A DNA stretch of 5,283 nucleotides from Nitrospinales bacterium (GCA_023248615.1 JAHFEI010000163.1:1-5283); one strand, 5' to 3'. Shown: positions 1 through 5,102, numbered from the stretch's first letter. The notes: generated from the letters alone by a model not told the origin. A program made the numbers and translations.

Positions 1-102
1 GAAAAAATGCTGTTTATCCCGAATGGTATTAATTAAAGATACCACATGTATCATCCGGCGATAGCGGTTTAATCCGCCGGGATCTCCAGAGAAAACTTCC
101 AT
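1..102 (-). CDS. N-terminus of a probable GAF-type sensor/signalling protein (partial)
   Basis: The minus-strand frame is open from the lipoprotein stop codon to the window edge. The first ATG (position 102) gives 34 residues before the cut. The segment LNRYRRMIHVVSLINTIRDK followed by QHFF resembles the stretch that precedes and opens many GAF domains in bacterial sensor kinases and diguanylate cyclases (pattern: Leu-x-Arg-hydrophobic helix, then I-R-D-x-x-x-hydrophobic-F). That assignment is pattern recall, not a search. The ATG lies 73 nt beyond the lipoprotein stop and has no good Shine-Dalgarno; it abuts the foot of a 6-bp hairpin (103-118). An in-frame TTG at 135 is an alternative start. 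Co-transcription with the TonB receptor and lipoprotein is inferred from strand and spacing. The family stays uncertain because nearly all of the protein lies outside the window. Confidence 0.42.
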   Translation of the reverse strand, partial: MEVFSGDPGGLNRYRRMIHVVSLINTIRDKQHFF

Positions 103-118
103 GTCCGCTTTAGCGGAC
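103..118. repeat. Short perfect inverted repeat (hairpin) between lipoprotein and next frame
   Basis: GTCCGC and GCGGAC flank a TTTA tetraloop, and the arms extend to 7 bp if the loop is counted as TT. On the minus strand the hairpin ends directly before the ATG at 102. No T-run follows, so it does not look like an intrinsic terminator. It could limit translation of the downstream frame or stabilise the mRNA end of the lipoprotein message. A second, looser dyad lies at 55-60/75-80 (CCGGCG/CGCCGG). Confidence 0.45.
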
Positions 119-174
119 TGCCCTGCTCTCGCCAATTCCCGATCATTGATGCGCTTAAATACCCTATGGAAGAC

Positions 175-657
175 CTACTGCTTCAGCCATGAATCGGAGC
201 TGTTGGGTGTAGATATAATCAGGGTGGCGCCTGAAATGGCATAGGGACAAGTTTCGGTGGCGGGAAAAGAGCCGGCCCAAGAATCATTACATGTATTTGT
301 ACTCGATGTTTGGGTTATGGTGGATGCGGTCGCGATCGAAGTGCCGGTCAATGAGCAATCCGCGGAAGGCCCCCCATTCGGCCATGCGCCGACTGGAACG
401 TTCAATGTCCAGTCGCCATTTGCCGCGAATATCAAAGTCTCATTGGTCTTCGGGGTGGGAAATACCGGGGTCCCGACCAGTACCGAGGATTGAAACTTCC
501 ATGTACCTTGGAGCGGCGAGGGGGTTATGCCGGTTCCAGTGCCCGTACCGGTGCCTGTGCCGGTAGAGGAGGCGCTTGAAACCCCTCCACAGCCATAAGC
601 GGCCAGCATCGAAATGGCCAAGATAAAAACCGCAAAAGTTTCACATGATCGTTTCAT
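175..657 (-). CDS. Small secreted lipoprotein with Thr-Gly linker, lipocalin-like beta domain
   Basis: This 160-residue protein starts with a basic N-terminus (MKR), a hydrophobic core (about residues 8-20) and a lipobox ending at Cys23 (LAAYGC), so it should be lipidated and membrane-anchored, probably in the outer membrane. A Ser-rich stretch and six Thr-Gly pairs (residues 32-43) form a flexible tether. The rest (about 46-160) is rich in beta-forming, Thr/Ser residues. It begins with the turn-strand motif LQGTWKF and continues with LIFAANGDWTL and three cysteines; this order resembles small lipocalin-like or META-like lipoproteins, but I cannot name a family. The start is supported by GGAG 8 nt upstream of the ATG. 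The gene lies 31 bp after the TonB receptor and is probably in its operon, perhaps as a surface partner of the receptor. Function is unknown. Confidence 0.82.
   Translation of the reverse strand: MKRSCETFAVFILAISMLAAYGCGGVSSASSTGTGTGTGTGTGITPSPLQGTWKFQSSVLVGTPVFPTPKTNETLIFAANGDWTLNVPVGAWPNGGPSADCSLTGTSIATASTITQTSSTNTCNDSWAGSFPATETCPYAISGATLIISTPNSSDSWLKQ
529..564 (-). repeat. Six degenerate hexamer units encoding a Thr-Gly linker
   Basis: Six tandem ACN-GGN hexamers encode (Thr-Gly)6 just after the lipobox of the lipoprotein. The units differ at third codon positions, so the tract is an imperfect microsatellite rather than a fresh expansion. A change of unit number would keep the frame and only change tether length. 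Confidence 0.8.
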
Positions 658-688
658 CTGTTTTTCTCCAATACCAAGCCCCCACCCA

Positions 689-2743
689 TCAGAATTGATA
701 GGTCGCCTTCAAAAAGTAATCCTGGTTCACCCACGCATTATCCAACGTCGCGGGGGAGTAAAATTCGGCATGTTGGTACCGGGTAAGATTCCTGCCCTCG
801 GCGGCGATCTCCATCCGGTCGGTTGGATGCCACGCCACCCGCAAATTGAGCTGGAAATACTCCCCCACAGCCAATGCCGGCACCCGTTCGACGTATAATC
901 CCGTGGCGTCAACTTGCAGGTGGTACGGCAGGTCGGCGAAAATGCCCCCCTTGAAAGAATACAGCGGCGTGCTTCCCGTCACATAATCGCTAAAATCATG
1001 TTTACGGCTGGGGATCAGGCCGGGTTTGAGCTCCATGTTCACCCGTGTGTAGGTATATCCGCCGAACACCCGCATCCACATAACCGGTTTCCAGTCGATG
1101 GAAACCGTGCCGCCATACGATACGCCGTCGTAATCGTTTCTGTAGTAAATATCGTATACATAGACGTTGGTTCCGGACATGCCCACCAAATGTTGGCTTG
1201 GCTCCTCAAAGAGGCTGAGGACGTTTTTGTATTGGTTATAGAATCCGCTAACGTCGATCGTCAGGTTGCTTGATGGCCGTGCTCGAGCGCCAGCCTCATA
1301 CGCATAGAGGTCTTCGGGTGAAGCGCCCCCTTTTGCGGTGACAATTCCCAGAAAAGGATAGTTGTTGCCGTCGGGCATGGTTATGGTGGTGTAGTCATTT
1401 ATCCAGGTTAACTTGTTGTTTGCGTTGTTGGGCAGGCGGGAAGTTTTGGTCGCCGCCCCCCACACCATCCACGTTTCCTCATCCCATGAAGCGCGGAGAC
1501 CGGGTTGCATCTGCCAATCCACATAGGTATTCCGTTCCGCCTTCAATCCGGCGGAAAGCTTGAGGTGGTTTTCGGCCAACAACATTTCATCATTGATAAA
1601 AACGCCCGTCTCGCCCGTGGTGGCGCCGGGCTTTTGCATGGCCGCCGAATTATCGAATCCCTCTTGAACCATCTGGCCGGTAAGTCCAACCGATACCTGG
1701 TTGTTTTCCGAGGAACGCCAGTTAACCTGCGGCTCGAACCTGAAGATGTGGTTGTTTTCGTAGAAAAATACCCGCCGGATCGATTGGTTGTCCCAGCCCA
1801 ACTGGACGGACCAATTAAGCGTGGTATCTTCGTCTTTTTCGTAGCGGCCGATCAAATTGCCCCCCGAATACACGTCATCGTATTCAAAATGCTTGGTGCC
1901 GGGATTGGTAAGGCCAACGAAGCTCGCTCCCACCGACATGGCCGATGCGCGGTAGGCGTCGCCATGGATGGTGTAACGGCTTTCGGCCCTTTCGCCATCC
2001 ACCCGGAACCCCGCTTGATTCGCTTTTTTGTAATTGTCCTGCGGTCCCCCGTCTCGCGGATTGGGGCTTCGCTCGCCGCTCACGACTCTTGCCCCTCCAG
2101 ATTGATCCATCATGGCGTACACCCGTGCTGAAACGCCGTCTTTAACATTCCAGCCTTCGCGCACGGTGCCAAAGCCAATTTCCCTATCGCCCCCTCCGCC
2201 AGAGACAAAACCGGACTCCGTTTGGCGCGCGCTTTTGGTTATGATGTTGATCACCGCGTTCATCGCGTTCGCTCCCCACTGGGCCGAACCGGCGCCACGG
2301 ATGACCTCGATCCGTTCGATATCCTCTAGGGGATACATGACCGCGGGCCAAAATAGCTGGGAAAACGTCTGCGACTGGAGCGGCCGCCCGTCTATTAACA
2401 CAAGCACCTTTTCGGTGAAAAAGTCGTTGTTGGTCGATCCGGAAATGACATAATTATTCGTGTCGACGCGGTATACGTTCAAGCCGGGCACCATGCGCAA
2501 TGCTTCCGGGATGTTGGTCGCGCCGGAACGGCGGATGTCCTCGTTCGTAAGGACGAACACGGGGGCCGCCGCATAGAATGCTCCCTCCGGCCTGCGGGAA
2601 ACGGAGGTTATCCGTACATCCATCAGTTCTTCCAGGGAATAGTCCATCAGCGCTGTTGACGTACCGTTCTCGGCCGCAGCCGAGACCGGGGCTGAAGCCA
2701 TGGCCAGCAAGATCATTCCAATAATGTAAAATCGAGATACCAT
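689..2743 (-). CDS. TonB-dependent outer-membrane receptor
   Basis: This 684-residue protein is a complete TonB-dependent receptor, which imports or senses a scarce ligand across the outer membrane using TonB/ExbBD energy. From the chosen ATG it has a signal peptide (about 1-23, ending APVSAAA), then a Ton-box-like segment (DVRITSVS, 42-49), a plug domain (about 55-172) with VLVLIDGR (113-120) and the family signature RIEVIRG...WGANAMNAVINIITK (144-170), and a 22-strand-type barrel rich in aromatic, alternating strands. It ends in YFLKATYQF, a typical BAM signal with terminal Phe. ATG 2743 is chosen because AAGGGGA sits 7 nt upstream; the longer in-frame start at 2806 would lie inside the promoter and precede the signal peptide with charged residues. 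The ligand cannot be told: no heme, cobalamin or siderophore-specific motif is evident. It heads a likely operon with the lipoprotein. Confidence 0.95.
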   Translation of the reverse strand: MVSRFYIIGMILLAMASAPVSAAAENGTSTALMDYSLEELMDVRITSVSRRPEGAFYAAAPVFVLTNEDIRRSGATNIPEALRMVPGLNVYRVDTNNYVISGSTNNDFFTEKVLVLIDGRPLQSQTFSQLFWPAVMYPLEDIERIEVIRGAGSAQWGANAMNAVINIITKSARQTESGFVSGGGGDREIGFGTVREGWNVKDGVSARVYAMMDQSGGARVVSGERSPNPRDGGPQDNYKKANQAGFRVDGERAESRYTIHGDAYRASAMSVGASFVGLTNPGTKHFEYDDVYSGGNLIGRYEKDEDTTLNWSVQLGWDNQSIRRVFFYENNHIFRFEPQVNWRSSENNQVSVGLTGQMVQEGFDNSAAMQKPGATTGETGVFINDEMLLAENHLKLSAGLKAERNTYVDWQMQPGLRASWDEETWMVWGAATKTSRLPNNANNKLTWINDYTTITMPDGNNYPFLGIVTAKGGASPEDLYAYEAGARARPSSNLTIDVSGFYNQYKNVLSLFEEPSQHLVGMSGTNVYVYDIYYRNDYDGVSYGGTVSIDWKPVMWMRVFGGYTYTRVNMELKPGLIPSRKHDFSDYVTGSTPLYSFKGGIFADLPYHLQVDATGLYVERVPALAVGEYFQLNLRVAWHPTDRMEIAAEGRNLTRYQHAEFYSPATLDNAWVNQDYFLKATYQF

Positions 2744-2750
2744 TAAAACA

Positions 2751-2757
2751 TCCCCTT
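2751..2757 (-). promoter_or_regulatory. Shine-Dalgarno of the TonB receptor
   Basis: AAGGGGA lies 7 nt upstream of ATG 2743 on the minus strand. It decides the start in favour of 2743, whose product begins directly with a signal peptide, over the upstream in-frame ATG at 2806. Confidence 0.75.
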
Positions 2758-2788
2758 TTTTAGGTAACACCCTCTCCCTAGTGTAAAG

Positions 2789-2816
2789 GTTATATAACAA
2801 TAACAATGACAGTCAA
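2789..2816 (-). promoter_or_regulatory. Sigma70-like promoter of the receptor operon, with two dyads
   Basis: On the minus strand TTGACT (2811-2816) and TATAAC (2789-2794) are 16 bp apart, each one mismatch from consensus. The predicted transcript start is near 2782, giving a leader of about 40 nt. Two perfect dyads overlap the elements: GTTATATAAC (2789-2798) over the -10, and TGAC-A-GTCA (2807-2815) over the -35. They could be operator halves, but the first may simply reflect the AT-rich -10. I see no convincing Fur box. Confidence 0.65.
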
Positions 2817-2986
2817 CAGTATTCATGCCCATATGCCTCTATTTTATGGAAAGATTATCGATGGAAATATAGTGCCTACTTCTTTGGGGTTAATTTTGTG
2901 GCAATCGGCAACAAAGTGGGGACTTGGGATTATTGTCAACCAAATACCCATCAATCCACCGAGCGAAAGCAGTTTTGACTTCTTTG
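2817..2986. other. AT-richer intergenic stretch, no supported gene
   Basis: This stretch separates the receptor promoter from the glycosylase remnant. Frames open through it on both strands give no recognisable protein, lack ribosome-binding sites and run into the shadow of the remnant. I see no RNA gene and no clear intrinsic terminator, although transcription from the glycosylase operon is directed toward the receptor promoter. Together with the remnant and the promoter leader, about 440 bp (2744-3187) lack an intact gene. Confidence 0.5.
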
Positions 2987-2989
2987 TTA

Positions 2990-3007
2990 ATTCCGCAAAA
3001 CGGGAAT
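2990..3007. repeat. Imperfect inverted repeat at the end of the glycosylase remnant
   Basis: ATTCCG and CGGGAAT flank a CAAAA-type loop, with one bulged base. It resembles the widespread dispersed pattern ATTCCCGC-loop-GCGGGAAT found in many proteobacterial intergenic regions, but in decayed form. The remnant frame stops (TAA, 2987-2989) beside its left arm. There is no T-run, so a terminator role is doubtful. Confidence 0.35.
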
Positions 3008-3024
3008 CAAGATACGGCTTTTTT

Positions 3025-3139
3025 CCGCGCGGCAAGTTTGATTCAGTGAACAGGCGGCGCAGAGCGGCTTTGATTTGCGGAAGGCGGCGCCGAGGCGGAC
3101 GATGAGCGCGTGATATTCGTCGAAGAGTTTCGCGCCGTG
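3025..3139 (-). repeat. Direct repeat, downstream copy (glycosylase tail)
   Basis: This copy aligns without gaps to 3825-3939, an offset of exactly 800 bp. By eye I count 15 mismatches in 115 bp, concentrated in 3041-3060. Homology fades abruptly after 3139 and weakly before 3025. Confidence 0.85.
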
Positions 3140-3187
3140 TTGTATGGCGATCGATTTCAGATCGTTTCGCCGTGCTGGCAACGTCGA

Positions 3188-3778
3188 TCAGGAAAGAGCC
3201 GAAACTTTGCGGTGGCGGGGGCAGGTGACAAGATGGTCGTTCACCATGCCGGCCGCCTGCATATGCGCGTAGATGGTGGTTGAGCCGACAAAGCGGAATC
3301 CGCGTTTCTTCAGGTCTTCGCTGAATGCATCGGACTCCGTGGTCTTTGCCGGGATCTGGTTTTGTTTTTTCCAACGGTTCACTTTCGGCTTGCCACCGAC
3401 GAAGTTCCAGCAATAGGCATTGAAACTTCCGAACTCCTTTTGGATGGCGAGAAAACATTTTGCGTTCCCCACCGCCGCTCCTATCTTCAGCCGATTGCGG
3501 ATGATGGCCGGATTCAACTTCAGCTTTTCGATACGCGCGGCACTGTATGCGGCCACTTTTTTTGGATCAAAGTCGCTGAACGCCTTGCGATACCCTTCCC
3601 GTTTTTTTAGGATAGTCAGCCAGCTCAAACCGGCCTGCGCCCCTTCGAGGATCAGGAATTCAAAATGCTTCCGGTCGTCATGCACCGGCACACCCCATTC
3701 CTCATCATGGTAGGAAAGAAGCAATGGATCGGTTGTGGCCCACGGGCACGTTGCCGGCTTGATGACCGTTTTAGCCAT
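3188..3778 (-). CDS. tag: DNA-3-methyladenine glycosylase I
   Basis: This 196-residue protein (E. coli Tag is 187) removes 3-methyladenine from alkylated DNA, the first step of base excision repair. Features matching E. coli Tag by a constant offset of 7 are W13 (W6), Y23 (Y16), W28 (W21), E45 (E38) and W53 (W46), which form the base-binding pocket. The four zinc ligands of the family are also present: C11 in TCPW, H24 in YHDEEWG, and His and Cys in the C-terminal NDHLVTC. LKKREGYRKAFSDFDP and LKKRGFRFVGSTTIYAHMQA are typical Tag stretches. ATG 3778 is chosen because it starts just before the zinc Cys; the 25 residues available upstream only shadow the preceding gene. It begins 2 nt after the stop of the COG2231 gene, so translation is likely coupled. 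Downstream lies the duplicated tail of that neighbour. Confidence 0.95.
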   Translation of the reverse strand: MAKTVIKPATCPWATTDPLLLSYHDEEWGVPVHDDRKHFEFLILEGAQAGLSWLTILKKREGYRKAFSDFDPKKVAAYSAARIEKLKLNPAIIRNRLKIGAAVGNAKCFLAIQKEFGSFNAYCWNFVGGKPKVNRWKKQNQIPAKTTESDAFSEDLKKRGFRFVGSTTIYAHMQAAGMVNDHLVTCPRHRKVSALS

Positions 3779-3780
3779 GT

Positions 3781-4485
3781 TCAGATATTTCCGTGCGGTT
3801 TCAAATGCTTTAGGTCCTTCTTCCCCGCGCGGCAGGTTTGGTTCAGCGGGCAATGAGTGCAGAGCGGCTTTGATTTGCAGAAGGTGGCGCCGAGGCGGAC
3901 GATGAGCGCGTGATATTCGTTGTAGAGTTTCGCGCTGTGAGGCAGGTGGTCCATAAAATATGCGCGCGCCTCCTGGTACTTCGTCTTTTCCCCATAGAGG
4001 CCGTAGCGCGCGCCGAATCGCAGCGTGTATTTATCGATGACGAATGTTTTGCGGTCCGCACCGTAAAGGAGGATGGAGTCGGCGGTCTCCGGCCCGATGC
4101 CGTGTACCGCCAGCAGCGCGTCGCGCGCTTCATTAAGCGGCTTCTTTTTCAGCCATGTGCGCCAATCGCCACTGTTGAGCGAGCCGAGCCAGACGAAAAA
4201 TCCGCGCAGTCGCGCCGCCTTTTGCCGGTAGTAGCCGCTGGGGCGGATTAGTTCGGCCAATCGTTCCTCCGGGATGGCGAGCAGAGGCCCCAGTTCCAGC
4301 TCGGTTTCCCCTTTGAGGTTGACGATGGCCTTCGCCACATTTCCCCACGAGGTGTTCTGGGTGAGGATGGCGCCGGTTATCACTTCAACGTCGGTATCGC
4401 CCGGCCACCAGTGCTGCGGGCCATAGTGTGCATAGAGGAGGTCATACACCTCTGTCAGCTTCTTGGTATTGCGCGCGTGTGCCAT
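3781..4485 (-). CDS. Endonuclease III-related DNA glycosylase (COG2231, MagIII-like), [4Fe-4S]
   Basis: This 234-residue HhH-GPD protein belongs to the COG2231 branch of the endonuclease III superfamily. The characterised relative, H. pylori MagIII, excises 3-methyladenine. Visible marks are HYGPQHWWPG (20-29), GAILTQNTSWGNV (38-50), RPSGYYRQKA (81-90), the helix-hairpin-helix LLAVHGIGPETADSILLYG (124-142), the catalytic Asp151 in FVIDKYTLR, and NEYHALIV (189-196). Cysteines C203, C209, C212 and C218 (x5, x2, x5) look like a [4Fe-4S] site, which H. pylori MagIII lacks. The lysine that makes Nth a bifunctional lyase (GVGRKTA) is Glu here, so a monofunctional glycosylase is expected. ATG 4485 is preferred over 4539 because family similarity begins right after it. 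Neither has a good Shine-Dalgarno. It forms an operon with tag. The exact substrate is inferred. Confidence 0.9.
   Translation of the reverse strand: MAHARNTKKLTEVYDLLYAHYGPQHWWPGDTDVEVITGAILTQNTSWGNVAKAIVNLKGETELELGPLLAIPEERLAELIRPSGYYRQKAARLRGFFVWLGSLNSGDWRTWLKKKPLNEARDALLAVHGIGPETADSILLYGADRKTFVIDKYTLRFGARYGLYGEKTKYQEARAYFMDHLPHSAKLYNEYHALIVRLGATFCKSKPLCTHCPLNQTCRAGKKDLKHLKPHGNI
3825..3939 (-). repeat. Direct repeat, upstream copy (glycosylase tail, intact)
   Basis: This is the parent-like copy of the 115-bp direct repeat, coding for the NEYHALIV helix and the cysteine cluster of the intact COG2231 gene. With the copy at 3025-3139 it flanks tag on both sides in the same orientation. Confidence 0.85.
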
Positions 4486-4491
4486 GTGCCG

Positions 4492-4497
4492 ATTGTA
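4492..4497 (-). promoter_or_regulatory. Possible -10 element giving a leaderless glycosylase transcript
   Basis: TACAAT, one mismatch from TATAAT, lies 6 nt before ATG 4485 on the minus strand. If used, transcription would start at or next to the start codon, which would explain the absence of a Shine-Dalgarno. The hexamer 17 bp upstream is TTTTTT (4515-4520), a poor -35. The element overlaps the left arm of the split inverted repeat. Confidence 0.3.
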
Positions 4498-4510
4498 GCC
4501 CGCTTTATCC
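4496..4510. repeat. Left arm of split inverted repeat
   Basis: TAGCCCGCTTTATCC is the reverse complement, with a one-base gap, of 5103-5118. The two arms bracket the whole DUF559/repeat block and do not extend further in either direction. Confidence 0.75.
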
Positions 4511-4555
4511 TGTGAAAAAAGCACGGACCTATGTTGCATGGCGGAAGACGATCGT

Positions 4556-4628
4556 CCCCCTTTGGAAAAGGGGGAGAGAGGGGGGATTTGTTTAAAATCC
4601 CTCCCGGCCTCCCTTTTTCAAAGGGAGG
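4556..4628. repeat. Triple-hairpin repeat, left copy
   Basis: Three inverted repeats follow one another: CCCCCTTT/AAAGGGGG (4556-4574), GGGATTT/AAATCCC (4583-4589 and 4595-4601) and CCTCCCTTT/AAAGGGAGG (4608-4616 and 4620-4628, loop TTC). The copy at 5020-5092 has the same order and orientation. Read in some frames the unit gives peptides such as PPFEKG or PPFPKG, the hallmark of a dispersed palindromic repeat that I recall from many bacterial genomes. It contains the 3' end of the DUF559 gene. Confidence 0.85.
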
Positions 4629-4986
4629 GGTTGCCGCCTCTAGCTTTATCAAAGATTGTCCGCATCACGCCATCCATGTTTTTAAGCACATCCAGATTGC
4701 TGAATCGCAAAACATTCAACCCCATGCCGACAAGGAACACGGTTCTCTCTTTGTCAGCCTGCATTTGTGTTTCTTCAAAATGCCCCCCTCCATCAACTTC
4801 AATGACCAGGTTGAGCTTTGCACAATAAAAATCCACTATGTATCGCCCAATCGTTTTTTGGCGATAAAATTGGAATCCGTTCACTTGCTTGCCGCGCAAC
4901 ATACGCCAAAGCTTTTTTTCCGCATCTGTGGGATTATTGCGCATATTTCTTGCGGTGTTTTTAAGCTGCTTCTTATACGGCAACAT
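4618..4986 (-). CDS. DUF559 domain nuclease (Vsr-like, PD-(D/E)XK fold)
   Basis: This 122-residue protein covers the usual full length of DUF559 (PF04480), a family related to the very-short-patch endonuclease fold. It shows an N-terminal basic stretch, MRNNPTDAEKKLWRMLR (15-31), GFQFYRQKTIGRYIVDF (37-53), LVIEVDGGGH (60-69), a KERTVFL helix and LNVLRFSNLDVL (90-101). Likely active-site residues by analogy to Vsr are E23, D52 and H69, with E63/D65 in the core strand. DNA cleavage is predicted, not shown. ATG 4986 fits the family start but has no good Shine-Dalgarno. The last codons (GGNPSL) lie in the left triple-hairpin repeat and the TGA falls in the loop of its third hairpin. The right copy of the repeat lies upstream of the gene, so the gene and repeats look like one unit. 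Confidence 0.9.
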   Translation of the reverse strand: MLPYKKQLKNTARNMRNNPTDAEKKLWRMLRGKQVNGFQFYRQKTIGRYIVDFYCAKLNLVIEVDGGGHFEETQMQADKERTVFLVGMGLNVLRFSNLDVLKNMDGVMRTIFDKARGGNPSL

Positions 4987-5019
4987 GATGAAGTGATTTT
5001 ACTACGGGTACTTGTGAAA

Positions 5020-5092
5020 CTCCCCTTTGGAAAGGGGGAGTGATGGGGATTTGTTTAAAAATTCCTCCCGGCCTCCCTTTTTCAAAGGGAGG
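5020..5092. repeat. Triple-hairpin repeat, right copy
   Basis: This is a direct repeat of 4556-4628. Segments 5045-5092 and 4582-4628 differ by one base gap and one substitution, and 5064-5092 is identical to 4600-4628 (29 bp). The first hairpin has CTCCCCTTT against AAAGGGGGAG with one bulged G; the third (5072-5080/5084-5092) is perfect. It lies upstream of the DUF559 start codon and downstream of the permease stop. Confidence 0.85.
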
Positions 5093-5102
5093 AGCGCGAT
5101 CC

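Larger units (their letters stand above)
2987..3187 (-). pseudogene. C-terminal remnant of a second COG2231 endonuclease III-like glycosylase
   Basis: Read on the minus strand, the frame directly after the tag stop contains KLFDEYHALIVRLGAAF and then KSKPLCAACSLNQTC, matching the last about 40 residues of the intact glycosylase at 3781-4485. The nucleotide match covers 3025-3139 with about 87% identity (15 differences in 115 bp by eye). The HhH motif and catalytic Asp region are absent, so no glycosylase activity is possible. The first iron-sulfur Cys is Arg here (TGC to CGC). The start that a gene caller would take (TTG 3181) has no sensible ribosome-binding site. The 48 bp between the homologous part and the tag stop have no clear match to the intact copy. 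I call it a fossil of a duplication; a stand-alone small FeS peptide is unlikely. Confidence 0.72.
4511..5098. mobile_element. Candidate repeat-bracketed DUF559 element (588 bp)
   Basis: The block contains one DUF559 nuclease gene and two 73-bp direct repeats. It is flanked by ATCC at 4507-4510 and 5099-5102, and then by the two arms of an inverted repeat. Removing the block plus one ATCC would restore a near-perfect palindrome of about 31 bp between the permease and the glycosylase. This is what a 4-bp target duplication would leave, but four bases can match by chance. No terminal inverted repeat is seen inside these borders and no transposase is present. Boundaries are inferred. Confidence 0.35.

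Noticed and set aside
1505..2131. 208-codon plus-strand frame
   Set aside because: It lies wholly antisense to the well-supported TonB receptor and resembles no protein.
2744..2806. Longer TonB receptor start at ATG 2806
   Set aside because: It would put 21 partly charged residues before an obvious signal peptide and lies inside the promoter; ATG 2743 has a strong Shine-Dalgarno at the right distance.
2789..2816. Fur box
   Set aside because: The ATTGTTATTGTTAT stretch superficially resembles AT-rich Fur hexamers but does not show the GATAAT inverted arrangement.
2844..3458. 204-codon minus-strand frame
   Set aside because: It overlaps tag and the remnant in another frame, has low-complexity Arg-rich sequence typical of shadow frames, and matches no family.
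3779..3853. Tag N-terminal extension to 3853
   Set aside because: The extra 25 residues are a frame-shifted shadow of the COG2231 C-terminus and lack Tag similarity; ATG 3778 starts just before the zinc cysteine.
4486..4539. COG2231 start at ATG 4539
   Set aside because: The extra 18 residues fall across the inverted-repeat arm and block border and show no family similarity, and there is no ribosome-binding site.
4556..4628. Intrinsic terminator for the DUF559 gene
   Set aside because: The hairpins are strong but no T-run follows the stem on the minus strand, and the unit occurs in two places; it is better described as a repeat.
4531..5043. 170-codon plus-strand frame over the nuclease block
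   Set aside because: It is antisense to the DUF559 gene, and its PFGKGG and PFSKGG peptides come from the hairpin repeat.
4556..5092. CRISPR-like array
   Set aside because: There are only two repeat units, 73 bp long and separated by a gene, so spacer-repeat periodicity is absent.
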